Positions 50,255 through 58,845 of a stretch of 64,000 nucleotides of DNA are shown piece after piece. The DNA comes from Stenotrophomonas_A sp035629025. Its GTDB lineage: Bacteria > Pseudomonadota > Gammaproteobacteria > Xanthomonadales > Xanthomonadaceae. The notes beneath the pieces were generated by a model that worked only from the letters and a program-made list of their open reading frames with translations, was not told the origin of the DNA and ran no database searches. A program made the translations under genes and the position numbers. Each line of letters starts with the position of its first letter. Within the stretch, counting starts at the first letter, position 1. The stretch lies in assembly GCA_035629025.1 (NCBI GenBank), contig DASPIU010000059.1:62001-126000 (forward strand), written 5' to 3'.

Positions 50255-52980
50255 GGCACCGCGCGTGCCTCGCGGCCGCCTGGCTGGCGCTGGCGTCGCC
50301 GGCGGTGGTTTGCACGGCGACGCCAGCACGCGAACGCATCGCGCTCGACAGCGGCTGGCGCTTTCATGCCGGCGATCCGCCCGCTACGGACGGCGCGCTG
50401 GACTATGAACTGCGTCCGGCGGTGCACGACGACGAGGACGGCAAGGCCGCGGACAGCAAGCCGCAGCAGGCCGCGTTGCCGGCCGGCAGCGGGCCTGACT
50501 TGCTCAAGCCGTGGATCTTGCCGACCGCCAACGCCTTGATCGCTGATCCGGCGCGGCACCATGTGCGTCCCGCCGGTCCTGCACCGGGCGCCAACGTGGC
50601 CTTTGTCCGTGGCGATTTCGACGACAGCGCATGGCAGCCCGTCACCCTGCCCCACGACTGGGCGATCGCCGGCCCGTTCCTGGTCGATGGCCCATATGGC
50701 GGCATGGGCCGGCTGCCCAGCTGGGGCGTCGGCTGGTATCGGCGCACGCTGGACATCCCGGCCAGCGATCGTGGCCGCCGCGTCGCGCTGGAGATCGACG
50801 GTGCCATGTCGTATGCCAGCGTCTGGTGCAACGGCCAGCTGCTTGGCGGCTGGCCCTACGGCTACAGTAGCTGGCAGCTGGACCTGACGGATTGCCTGCA
50901 TTATGGCGGGCGCAACCAGCTCGCGATCCGCCTGGACAATCCGCCCGATTCCGCACGCTGGTATCCCGGGGGCGGCCTTTACCGGCAGGTGTGGCTGCGC
51001 AAGACCGCGCCCACGCATGTCGCGCATTGGGGCGTACGCATCACCACGCCACAGGTCTCGCGCGAACATGCTGACGTACGCGTGCAGGTCACGCTGCGCA
51101 ATGACAGCACCACCGCAGCCAGCCTGCGGGTCGACACCGCGTTGTATGTCCTGGACGCGGAAGACAAGCCGGAGCGTCAGGCGGCCGCGCGCGGCCAGCC
51201 GCAGCCACTGGCGCTGGCCGCCGGGGCGCAAGCCGAGATCGACCAGGACCTGCGTGTGCGGCGCCCGCGGCTGTGGGGCCCGCCGCCCACCCAGCAACCG
51301 CACCGCTATCTCGCGGTGACCAGCGTGCGCGCCGGTGGTCGCATCGTGGATCAGGTGCAAACGACTTTCGGCATCCGGCAGGTGCGCTTTGCTCCAGAGC
51401 AGGGCCTGCTGGTCAATGGCGAACACGTGCCGATCCGCGGCGTGAACCAGCATCACGACCTTGGAGCGCTTGGCGCGGCATTCAACGCGAGCGCGGCCGA
51501 GCGGCAACTGCGCATGCTGCAGGCCATGGGCGCCAATGCGGTTCGCATGAGCCACAACCCGCCGGCGCCGGAACTGCTCGATCTCACCGATCGCCTCGGC
51601 CTGCTGGTGGTTGATGAAATCTTCGACAGCTGGCAGATGCGCAAGACCGCCCTGGACTTCCACCGGATCTTCGACGATTGGCATGAACCCGACCTGCGCG
51701 CCCTGCTGCGCCGTGACCGCAACCACCCCTCGGTCATCCTGTGGAGCATCGGCAACGAGGTCGGCGAGCAGTACACCGGCGCCGACGGCGCGGCCATCGC
51801 GCGGCAGCTGCGCGGCATCGTTCGCGAAGAAGACCCGACCCGTCCGCTGACCGCGGCAATGAACTACGCCAAGCCGGACATGCCGTTGCCCGCCGAGCTC
51901 GACGTGATCGGCCTCAACTATCAGGGCGAAGGCATCCGCGACACGCCGGAGTTCGCCGGTACCGAGCGCATCCGCACGCCGCCAATGTACGACGCGTTCC
52001 ACCGCGCCTTTCCGGACAAGGCCATCCTCAGCACCGAGACCGCCTCGACGCTGAGCAGCCGCGGCGTCTACTTGTTCCCGGTCACCGCAAAGACCAGCGC
52101 GCCGGTACGCGATGGCCGCGGCGGTGACCCGGTCGCCCATCAGGTCAGCGCCTATGAACTGCATGCGGTGGATTTCGGCGCCAGCCCGGACAAGGTGTTT
52201 GCCGCACTCGACGCGCACCCGTTCGTCGCCGGCGAGTTCGTCTGGACCGGCTTCGACTACCTCGGCGAGCCCACGCCGTACTACAGCTCGCGCAGTTCCT
52301 ATTCCGGCATCATTGACCTGGCCGGCTTTCCCAAGGACCGCTACTGGCTGTACCAGTCGCGCTGGCGCCCCGGGTTGCCGATGGCGCACCTGCTGCCGCA
52401 CTGGACCTGGCCAGGCCGCGAGGGCGAGGTGACTCCGGTCCATGTATTCACCTCCGGCGACGAAGCCGAGCTGTTCGTCAACGGCGTGTCGCAGGGACGC
52501 AAGCGCAAGCAGCCCGGGCAGTATCGCCTGCGCTGGGACGAGGTCCGCTACCAGCCTGGCGAACTGCGCGTGCAGGCCTATCTTGGCGGCAAGCCGTGGG
52601 CCTCGGACCGCGTGCTGACCGCCGGCCCACCGGCCCGCCTGCAGCTGCGTGCCGAAAGCCCCGCGCTGCGCGCCGATGGCCGCGACCTGGCCTTCATCGA
52701 CATCGAAGTGCGCGATGCGCACGGCGTGCGCGTGCCGCATGCAAACACGACCACCCATCTGCGCCTGGAAGGCCCGGGCGAACTCGTCGCTGCCGACAAC
52801 GGCAACCCCACTGACATGACGCCATTCCCCGCCGCCACGCGCGCGGCCTTCAACGGTCGCCTGCTGGCCATCGTGCGTGCCCATCCCGGCGCGCGCGGCG
52901 AGCTGGTCCTGCATGCCGAGGCCGATGGCCTGGCGCCCGCGCAATTGCCCATCCACCTGCTGACCGGAGCCCTGCCATGA
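50251..52980 (+). CDS. Secreted glycoside hydrolase family 2 protein
   Basis: A 909-residue exported enzyme (signal MRHRACLAAAWLALASPAVVCTA). Order: sugar-binding domain (~28-250, LPHDWAIAGPF, YSSWQLDLT, RWYPGGGLYRQVW), immunoglobulin-like domain, catalytic barrel with acid/base E503 (WSIGNEVGE) and nucleophile E596 (ILSTETAS), and C-terminal DUF4982-type beta domains (PVHVFTSGDEAELFVNGVSQG). GTG start overlapping uxaC; stop overlaps the GH10 start (ATGA). The neighbours suggest action on a xylan side chain or xyloglucan-like galactose, but specificity cannot be read here. Confidence 0.92.
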   Translation: MRHRACLAAAWLALASPAVVCTATPARERIALDSGWRFHAGDPPATDGALDYELRPAVHDDEDGKAADSKPQQAALPAGSGPDLLKPWILPTANALIADPARHHVRPAGPAPGANVAFVRGDFDDSAWQPVTLPHDWAIAGPFLVDGPYGGMGRLPSWGVGWYRRTLDIPASDRGRRVALEIDGAMSYASVWCNGQLLGGWPYGYSSWQLDLTDCLHYGGRNQLAIRLDNPPDSARWYPGGGLYRQVWLRKTAPTHVAHWGVRITTPQVSREHADVRVQVTLRNDSTTAASLRVDTALYVLDAEDKPERQAAARGQPQPLALAAGAQAEIDQDLRVRRPRLWGPPPTQQPHRYLAVTSVRAGGRIVDQVQTTFGIRQVRFAPEQGLLVNGEHVPIRGVNQHHDLGALGAAFNASAAERQLRMLQAMGANAVRMSHNPPAPELLDLTDRLGLLVVDEIFDSWQMRKTALDFHRIFDDWHEPDLRALLRRDRNHPSVILWSIGNEVGEQYTGADGAAIARQLRGIVREEDPTRPLTAAMNYAKPDMPLPAELDVIGLNYQGEGIRDTPEFAGTERIRTPPMYDAFHRAFPDKAILSTETASTLSSRGVYLFPVTAKTSAPVRDGRGGDPVAHQVSAYELHAVDFGASPDKVFAALDAHPFVAGEFVWTGFDYLGEPTPYYSSRSSYSGIIDLAGFPKDRYWLYQSRWRPGLPMAHLLPHWTWPGREGEVTPVHVFTSGDEAELFVNGVSQGRKRKQPGQYRLRWDEVRYQPGELRVQAYLGGKPWASDRVLTAGPPARLQLRAESPALRADGRDLAFIDIEVRDAHGVRVPHANTTTHLRLEGPGELVAADNGNPTDMTPFPAATRAAFNGRLLAIVRAHPGARGELVLHAEADGLAPAQLPIHLLTGALP

Positions 52981-54146
52981 CCCCGCCACCCCGTTTTCGC
53001 CGCGCCCTGCTGGCCCTGGCCACGGCCGCCAGCCTCTGCGCCCTGCCCGTTCTGCCCGCTGTGGCCGCGCCGCCGACCACGCTGAAGGATGCGTTTGCCG
53101 ACGACTTTCTGGTCGGTACCGCGGTCAACGACGCCATCGTCAGCGGCCGCGATGCGCGCTCGCAGGCGCTGGTGATCCAGCAGTTCAACACCATCACCGC
53201 CGAGAACGAACTCAAGCCGGAGAACGTGCATCCCAAGCCCGGCGTCTACGACTTCAGCAAGGGCGACAGGTTTGTCGCCTTCGGCAAGGCCCACGGCATG
53301 TTCCTGGTCGGGCACAACCTGCTGTGGCACATCCAGACCCCAGCGTGGATGTTCACCGATGCGCAGGGCAAGCCGCATGCCGCCGACGCGCAGCTGGCCG
53401 TGCTGCGCGACCATATCCAGCACGTGGCCGGACACTACGCCGGGCGCATCGATGCCTGGGACGTGGCCAACGAAGTCATCGACGAAGATGGCAGTTACCG
53501 GCAGAGCCCGTGGCTGAAGAACGTCGGCGATGGCGACCGCCTGCTGCGCGAGGCCTACCGCTACGCCGCGCAGGCCACGCCGGGCACCGAGCTGTACTAC
53601 AACGACTTCAACACCGAAAAGCCGGCCAAGCGCGCCGGCATCGTGCGCCTGGTGAAGATGCTGCAGGACAGCGGCGTGCGCATCGACGGCGTCGGCATGC
53701 AGGGCCACTGGGGGCTGGACAGCCCGTCCATCGCCGAGATCGAGACCAGCATCGACACCTTCGCCGCGCTCGGGGTCAAGGTGATGATCACCGAGCTGGA
53801 CATCGATGTGCTGCCACAGCCGCCGCGCACCGATGGCATGCCGGCCGACCAGCGCCTGGAATTGCCCGCCGATGCCGCCGCGCGGCGCCAGCTCGATCCG
53901 TGGCCCAACGGCCTGCCGGCGGACATGCAGCAGCGCCTGGCACAGCGCTACGCCGACCTGTTTGAACTGTTCCGGCGCAAGCGCGACGTGATTGACCGGG
54001 TCACGTTCTGGAACGTGCACGATGGCGACTCCTGGAAGAACGACTACCCCGTGCGCGGGCGCAGCAACTACCCGCTGCTGTTTGACCGCGAACGCCAGCC
54101 CAAGCCGGCCTTCGATGCGGTGATCAAGGCTGCCGCGCGCGACTGA
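52977..54146 (+). CDS. Glycoside hydrolase family 10 endo-1,4-beta-xylanase
   Basis: A 389-residue secreted single-domain xylanase (signal ALLALATAASLCALPVLPAVA). GH10 signature residues: substrate motif NTITAENELKPENVHP, HNLLWH, acid/base E166 (WDVANEVIDE), nucleophile E273 (MITELDIDV) and the late WNVHDGDSWKNDYP. There is no carbohydrate-binding module, so it may act on soluble xylan or oligosaccharides, possibly in the periplasm. Last gene of the exuT-like/uxaC/GH2/GH10 unit, joined by 4-bp overlaps. Confidence 0.97.
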   Translation: MTPPPRFRRALLALATAASLCALPVLPAVAAPPTTLKDAFADDFLVGTAVNDAIVSGRDARSQALVIQQFNTITAENELKPENVHPKPGVYDFSKGDRFVAFGKAHGMFLVGHNLLWHIQTPAWMFTDAQGKPHAADAQLAVLRDHIQHVAGHYAGRIDAWDVANEVIDEDGSYRQSPWLKNVGDGDRLLREAYRYAAQATPGTELYYNDFNTEKPAKRAGIVRLVKMLQDSGVRIDGVGMQGHWGLDSPSIAEIETSIDTFAALGVKVMITELDIDVLPQPPRTDGMPADQRLELPADAAARRQLDPWPNGLPADMQQRLAQRYADLFELFRRKRDVIDRVTFWNVHDGDSWKNDYPVRGRSNYPLLFDRERQPKPAFDAVIKAAARD

Positions 54147-54179
54147 TCCACGCCGGGGCGGTGGACAAACATCGCCAGG

Positions 54180-54201
54180 CGCCGCGATGGCCGTCGCGGC
54201 G
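54180..54201. terminator. Hairpin after GH10 xylanase gene
   Basis: Perfect 8-bp arms CGCCGCGA / TCGCGGCG with a 6-base loop, followed by a TGCTTGG sequence, 34 bp past the xylanase stop. Probable end of the plus-strand xylan unit. Confidence 0.5.
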
Positions 54202-54247
54202 TGCTTGGCCTAGACTTCCCGCCCCCGCCACATGCCTGCACCGCCCG

Positions 54248-55210
54248 ATGAAGTTTCCCGCCCTGCCGCATTCGCTCCGCATCTGGCTGGGCATCGAGCG
54301 CAACACCACCACCCACGCCGAAAAGTGGATCTCCACCATCGGCGGCGTGCTCGGCATCGCCGCGGTCTGCGCGGCCATCAACGGCGTGTTCCCCATGGGC
54401 GTGGCGGGCGCGGGCCCGGCCGGCGCGGTGATCCTGACCTCGCTCGGTGCTTCGGCCGTGCTGTTGTTCGCGGTGCCGCACGGCGCCTTGTCGCAGCCGT
54501 GGGCGGTGGTCGGCGGACATCTGGTATCGGCCTTCATCGGTGTGAGCTGCCAGCAGCTGTTCCCCGGCCAGGCGTGGACCGCGGCGCTGGCGGTGGGCCT
54601 GGCAATTGGCGCGATGTACTACCTGCGCTGCATCCACCCGCCCGGTGGCGCCACCGCGCTGGCCGCGGTCGTCGGCAGCGATGAACTGCATGCGCTGGGC
54701 TACCACTACCTGATCGAGCCGGTCGGCGTGGGCCTGGCCGCGATCATGCTGGTGGCGGTCGCCTTCAATGCGCTGTTCCCGTGGCGGCGTTACCCGGTGC
54801 ACCTGCACCGGCGCCGGCAGACCGCTGCGGTGCCGGCCGCGCAGCGCCGCTTCGACCTGACCCAGGAGGATTTCTCCGCGGCGATGGAACAGCTCAACTC
54901 CTACGTGGACATCACCGAGGAAAACCTCACCGAGCTGCTGGAACTGGCCAAGCAGCACGCCGAGCGCAACGTGCTGCACCCGCAGGAACTGCTGCCCGGC
55001 CATTGCTACAGCAATGGCCGGCTGGGCAAGGCCTGGAGCGTGCGCGAAATCATCCGCATCGGGCCTGCCGCTGCCAGGCAGCCAGCACGGGTGGACTACC
55101 GCGTGGTCGCCGGCGATGGCGCCGGCAGCAGCAGCCACTGCGCTGCGGATGTCTTCCGCCAGTGGGCGCGTTTTGAAGTGCGTCTCGGCAATGGGCGCTG
55201 GGTGAAGTAA
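54248..55210 (+). CDS. HPP-family membrane protein
   Basis: A 320-residue protein with four to five N-terminal helices containing the HPP signature (CIHPPGGATALAAVVG), which in some members carries nitrite. The C-terminal ~150 residues are soluble and helical (RRFDLTQEDFSAAMEQLNSYVDITEENLTELLELAKQHA). The ATG at 54248 is used; an upstream in-frame start lacks homology. Substrate not known for this member. It converges on the NTF2-like gene. Confidence 0.85.
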   Translation: MKFPALPHSLRIWLGIERNTTTHAEKWISTIGGVLGIAAVCAAINGVFPMGVAGAGPAGAVILTSLGASAVLLFAVPHGALSQPWAVVGGHLVSAFIGVSCQQLFPGQAWTAALAVGLAIGAMYYLRCIHPPGGATALAAVVGSDELHALGYHYLIEPVGVGLAAIMLVAVAFNALFPWRRYPVHLHRRRQTAAVPAAQRRFDLTQEDFSAAMEQLNSYVDITEENLTELLELAKQHAERNVLHPQELLPGHCYSNGRLGKAWSVREIIRIGPAAARQPARVDYRVVAGDGAGSSSHCAADVFRQWARFEVRLGNGRWVK

Positions 55211-55226
55211 GGCCAGGCGCGCTGTT

Positions 55227-55664
55227 TCAGGGTGCCGCGCGCCTGGAGGCATGGCTGGCGACCATCAGCCAGCCCTGCGGCCGCCGCACGTAGGTGTCGG
55301 TGAACTGGAAATCCAGCGCATAGGGCTGGCCCTCGGCCTGGCCTTCGACATGGGTGACGCCGGTGACGACCGCGGCATCGCCGTACAGGCGTACCTGCGA
55401 ACCCGAGTTGCGGAATACCGTGTAGCGCGTTCCACTGCGCAAGTCGGCCGCTTCCTCGGCGCGGGTGGTCAGCTTGCCGGTCGAGCCGGTGAGGGTGAAG
55501 CTCGGGTCCAAGTGTTGTTCGAGCCAGTCCGCATCACCGCGTTGATAGGCCGCACAGATTTCACGCTCGGCTTCGAGGATGGCGGCCACGTCCTGCATCG
55601 GCGTGGCGGCTGCGGTGGCCAGCGGCAGGATCGTCGCCAGCAACAGATACAGCGGCAGCTTCAT
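55227..55664 (-). CDS. SnoaL/NTF2-like (DUF4440) secreted protein
   Basis: A 145-residue protein with a signal peptide (LYLLLATILPLATAAA) and an NTF2-like cone fold pattern: ILEAEREICAAYQRGDADWLEQHLDPSFTLTGSTGKLTTRAE, then VRLYGDAAVVTGVTHV and FTDTYVRRPQGWLMVASHAS. DUF4440 proteins are often small enzymes or binding folds, function open. It is divergent from the haloperoxidase-like hydrolase gene. Confidence 0.85.
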   Translation of the reverse strand: MKLPLYLLLATILPLATAAATPMQDVAAILEAEREICAAYQRGDADWLEQHLDPSFTLTGSTGKLTTRAEEAADLRSGTRYTVFRNSGSQVRLYGDAAVVTGVTHVEGQAEGQPYALDFQFTDTYVRRPQGWLMVASHASRRAAP

Positions 55665-55817
55665 GGCGTTCCCCGGCGGTGCGGTGGCTGGAGCGTGGGC
55701 CGTGTACTGCCTGCTGTAAATCCTGCGGCGCAACAATGTCAACGTAAAGCAGGCAAGTACGACTATCATCGACGGGCCGCCCGGTCGGGGCGGCATCCCC
55801 CACAACAAAGGACTTGC

Positions 55818-56654
55818 ATGAGCACGATCACCACCCGCGACGGCGTCGAAATCTTCTTCCAGGACTGGGGCCCGAAGGACGCCCAGCCCATCGTGTTCCA
55901 TCACGGCTGGCCGCTGTCCAGCGATGACTGGGACGCGCAGATGCTGTTCTTCGTGCAGAAGGGCTTCCGCGTCATCGCCCACGACCGTCGCGGCCACGGC
56001 CGCTCGGCGCACGTCAGCGATGGCCACGACATGGACCATTACGCCGCCGATGCCGCCGCCGTGATGGAGCACCTGGATCTGCGCAACGCCGTGCACATCG
56101 GCCACTCCACCGGCGGCGGCGAAGTCACCGCGTACGTGGCCCGTTACGGCCAGCCGAAGGGCCGCGTGGCCAAGGCCGTGCTGATCGGCGCGGTGCCGCC
56201 GATCATGCTCAAGACCGCGGCCAACCCGGGCGGCCTGCCGCAAGAGGTCTTCGATGGCCTGCGCGCGCAGCTGGCCGCCAACCGCGCGCAGTTCTATCTG
56301 GACCTGCCGACCGGCCCGTTCTACGGCTTCAACCGCGAAGGCGCCAAGGCGCTGCAGGGCACCATCCAGAACTGGTGGCGCCAGGGCATGGCCGGCAACG
56401 CCAAGGCCCATTACGAAGGCATCAAGGCGTTCTCCGAGACCGACTTCAGCGAAGACCTGAAGAAGATCGAGGTGCCGGTGCTGGTCATGCATGGTGACGA
56501 CGACCAGATCGTGCCGATCGCCGACTCGGCCCTGCTCTCGGTCAAGCTGCTCAAGCACGGCACGCTGAAGGTCTACGAAGGTCTTCCGCATGGCATGTGC
56601 ACCACGCATGCCGATGTGATCAACGCCGACCTGCTGGCCTTCATCCAGGGCTGA
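55818..56654 (+). CDS. Alpha/beta hydrolase, non-haem chloroperoxidase-like
   Basis: A 278-residue cytoplasmic hydrolase with the catalytic triad of the family: nucleophile in IGHSTGGGEV, Asp in MHGDDDQIVPI and His in YEGLPHGMCTTH; oxyanion region HHGWPLSSDDWD. Members are cofactor-free esterases/perhydrolases that can form peracids and halogenate in vitro. It is followed after 113 bp by a peroxiredoxin, so a role in peroxide or oxidative stress is plausible. Confidence 0.92.
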   Translation: MSTITTRDGVEIFFQDWGPKDAQPIVFHHGWPLSSDDWDAQMLFFVQKGFRVIAHDRRGHGRSAHVSDGHDMDHYAADAAAVMEHLDLRNAVHIGHSTGGGEVTAYVARYGQPKGRVAKAVLIGAVPPIMLKTAANPGGLPQEVFDGLRAQLAANRAQFYLDLPTGPFYGFNREGAKALQGTIQNWWRQGMAGNAKAHYEGIKAFSETDFSEDLKKIEVPVLVMHGDDDQIVPIADSALLSVKLLKHGTLKVYEGLPHGMCTTHADVINADLLAFIQG

Positions 56655-56767
56655 GCCGGGAACCGCGTGGTGCTGGCGCCAGCGCCGGCACTACGCAACA
56701 GTCGCACTGCCGCCGCGCCGCGTGGGGTTGTTGCTTGCTGCGTGGCGGCTCACATAGCGAGGAATCC

Positions 56768-57265
56768 ATGTCCACTGCCGTTCCCCTTGCCGCCGGGACG
56801 CCGGCGCCCGACTTTGAACTGCCCTCCACCCCGGACCAGCGCGTCAGTCTGTCTTCGTTGCGCGGCCAGCCGGTGATCCTCGCCTTCTACCCGGCCGACT
56901 GGAGCCCGGTGTGCGGCGACCAGATGGCCCTGTACAACCAGATCCTGCCGGAGTTCCGGCGCGCCGGCGCACAGCTGCTCGGCATCTCGGTGGACGGCAC
57001 CTGGTGCCACGCCGCCTTCGCCCAGGATCGCAAGCTGCACTTTCCACTGCTGGCCGACTTTGAACCCAAGGGCGAGGTCGCGCGCCGCTTCGGTGTGTAT
57101 CGGCAGGAATCAGGCACCTCCGAGCGCGCCCTGTTCGTCATCGACGCCGAAGGCGTCATCGCCTGGAGCCACGTTTCGCCGCTGGGCATCAATCCCGGCG
57201 CCGACGGCATCCTCGATGCCCTGGACAAGCTGGCCGCATCCACCCCCAACGGAGATCGCGCATGA
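56768..57265 (+). CDS. Peroxiredoxin (AhpC/TSA family)
   Basis: A 165-residue thiol peroxidase. The peroxidatic Cys is C49 (YPADWSPVCGDQM), in a P...C context with Ser replacing the usual Thr. A second Cys, C80 (ISVDGTWCHAAFA), may be the resolving one. The rest (HFPLLADFEPKGEVARRFGVYRQ) resembles AhpE-like single-domain enzymes. The stop overlaps the start of the DsbA-like gene by 4 bp, so the latter may recycle it. Confidence 0.92.
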   Translation: MSTAVPLAAGTPAPDFELPSTPDQRVSLSSLRGQPVILAFYPADWSPVCGDQMALYNQILPEFRRAGAQLLGISVDGTWCHAAFAQDRKLHFPLLADFEPKGEVARRFGVYRQESGTSERALFVIDAEGVIAWSHVSPLGINPGADGILDALDKLAASTPNGDRA

Positions 57266-57792
57266 GCCGCCTCACCATTGCCGTCCACGCCGGTGACCAC
57301 AGCAGCGGTCCGGCCGACGCACCGGTCACCCTGGTCGAATACGGCGACTACGAATGCCCGTACTGCGGCGAGGCCTATCCCCTGCTCAAGGCGGTACAGG
57401 CCGCGCTCGGCGACCGCCTGCGCTTTGTGTTCCGCAACTTCCCGCTGGCGGAAATGCATCCGCACGCGCTGCATGCTGCGCAGTTCGCCGAAGCCGCGGC
57501 GGCGGCGGGCAAGTTCTGGGAAGCACACGACATGCTGTACGAACACCAGGATGAACTCAGCGACCACGACCTGGCCCGCTACGCGCGCGAACTCGGCCTG
57601 CCGAACACCGCTTTCGGCGAGGCGGTCAGCGGTCACTACGACGCGAAGATCGAAGGCGATTTCTCCGGCGGCGTGCGCAGCGGCGTAAACGGTACGCCAA
57701 CACTGTTCATCAATGGCCAGCGCTACGATGGCCCGCGTGACTACGACACGCTGGTGGACGTGCTGAGCCAGGCAGCCACCGCGCGGCAATAG
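57262..57792 (+). CDS. DsbA-family thioredoxin-like protein
   Basis: A 176-residue cytoplasmic protein with a CPYC active site (YGDYECPYCGEAYPLL) and a cis-Pro in SGVNGTPTLFINGQRY. The helical insert is of DsbA/FrnE size. No signal peptide, so it acts inside the cell. Tight coupling with the peroxiredoxin suggests a redox pair. Confidence 0.92.
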   Translation: MSRLTIAVHAGDHSSGPADAPVTLVEYGDYECPYCGEAYPLLKAVQAALGDRLRFVFRNFPLAEMHPHALHAAQFAEAAAAAGKFWEAHDMLYEHQDELSDHDLARYARELGLPNTAFGEAVSGHYDAKIEGDFSGGVRSGVNGTPTLFINGQRYDGPRDYDTLVDVLSQAATARQ

Positions 57793-57815
57793 CCGCGCGG
57801 GGCGGACCGGCAAGC

Positions 57816-58346
57816 TCAGGCAAACAGCGCGGCGATGTCCTTCGGCACGCCGCTGCCTGCAAGGCGCCGCGATTCATTGGCGATGTTGAGCTTCATGGTC
57901 ACGTCGGAAACCTCGACCAGTCGCTGGTCAACGCTGCGCTTCTGGGTATCGTCGAACCAGTCCAGTACGCTGCGCAGATGCCACAGCGACTGCGTGCCTT
58001 CATGGACGGCCGCGGGAAAAGTGGCCGGATTGCTGGTCATCAGCTTGCGCATGTTCTGCCGGCTGCAACCCATCAGTTCGGCCACGTCGGTGAGGCCGAC
58101 CAGGTCCGGCGAGGCCTCGACCAGCTCGGCCCCCGGAATGGCGCGGCGCACCGCGCGCACGGCCGAGACCACCGCGTCCAGCGCAGTCGGCGCGCGACGC
58201 GCGAAGTCCAGGGCGATGCGGCCCGGCTGACCGATGCCGATGGTGGCGTCGTCGCAACCGGCCTTGGCCAGCGCCCCGACCAGCTTGCCCGGATCCTGCT
58301 GCGGATCGGGAAGGCGAAACTTCAGGATGAACTCGTACTCATTCAT
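57816..58346 (-). CDS. HTH protein with N-terminal HicB-like fold, candidate antitoxin
   Basis: A 176-residue protein. Residues ~1-80 show a beta-alpha-beta-beta-alpha-beta pattern (EYEFILKFRLPDPQQDPGKLVGALAKAG, IALDFARRAPTALDAVVSAVRAV) that resembles a ferredoxin-like HicB domain. Residues ~83-130 hold a helix-turn-helix (GLTDVAELMGCSRQNMRKLM) of the AlpA/MerR type, with a following WHLRSVLDWF. A C-terminal tail (VTMKLNIANESRRLAG) ends it. It lies 9 bp after the small gene upstream, same strand. Together they look like a toxin-first toxin-antitoxin pair. Function inferred from layout. Confidence 0.7.
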   Translation of the reverse strand: MNEYEFILKFRLPDPQQDPGKLVGALAKAGCDDATIGIGQPGRIALDFARRAPTALDAVVSAVRAVRRAIPGAELVEASPDLVGLTDVAELMGCSRQNMRKLMTSNPATFPAAVHEGTQSLWHLRSVLDWFDDTQKRSVDQRLVEVSDVTMKLNIANESRRLAGSGVPKDIAALFA

Positions 58347-58355
58347 TGCGTTACC

Positions 58356-58616
58356 TCAAGGATTCTTGCGCTTTGCGCGTTCGCAGGCGCAGTTGTCCAC
58401 TACGCGCCGCAGCTGCCGGGCATGATTGCCAGGGTTGCTCGGCGTACTCCAGATGCTGGTGATGCAGAACTCTCCGCAGCGGCAGCCATCATCGTTGTAA
58501 GGGCAGAACATCCTGCCCCATGCATGGGCGCCCCCTGCCCTGATTTTCCATCCATGCAACTCGGCATGGCGTACAGCGGCCTCAATCTCGGCTTTCGGGT
58601 GTCGTTTCCTGTCCAT
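58356..58616 (-). CDS. HicA-like small protein with Cys cluster, candidate toxin
   Basis: An 86-residue protein. KAEIEAAVRHAELHGWKIRAGGAHAW resembles the HicA pattern of alpha-beta with a glycine-rich turn and conserved His (compare the GSH of HicA). It then diverges: a Cys cluster CPYNDDGCRCGEFC (C38, C45, C47, C51) and NHARQLRRVVDNCAC. The cluster could bind zinc. The ATG at 58616 fits; upstream in-frame codons have no homology and cross the operator. It precedes the HTH gene by 9 bp. A palindrome lies 41 bp upstream of the start. Confidence 0.65.
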   Translation of the reverse strand: MDRKRHPKAEIEAAVRHAELHGWKIRAGGAHAWGRMFCPYNDDGCRCGEFCITSIWSTPSNPGNHARQLRRVVDNCACERAKRKNP

Positions 58617-58656
58617 GGTCTTCTGCGTTGGTAAGAAGTCTAGCGAGGCCGTACGC

Positions 58657-58672
58657 GTTGTCAAGTGACAAC
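58657..58672. promoter_or_regulatory. Palindromic operator of the toxin-antitoxin-like pair
   Basis: GTTGTCA-AG-TGACAAC is a perfect 7-2-7 inverted repeat, 41 bp before the start of the small HicA-like gene. It is well placed for autoregulation by the HTH protein. Confidence 0.6.
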
Positions 58673-58845
58673 CTGTAACTTCGCAACATCCGCTGCGAAG
58701 CGTGGCGTTTTCCCGGTAGCCCCCAACCGCGTACTTCCCCAACGCAAGATGTAACAGCCACGCGCCGGCGTGTCCGCCCTGAAACGGCATCGGCTGCATG
58801 CAACGTTTTGCTTCGCGCGCGCTCGTCCCGCGAACGCGCAAGTCT

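Noticed and set aside
50242..52989. Minus-strand open frame of 915 codons opposite the GH2 gene
   Set aside because: Antisense shadow; GH2 catalytic motifs are on the plus strand and operon overlaps support them.
56670..56700. GCTGGCGCCAGC palindrome after the hydrolase gene as regulator site
   Set aside because: Very GC-rich self-complementary words are frequent by chance in this DNA, and nothing similar recurs near related genes.
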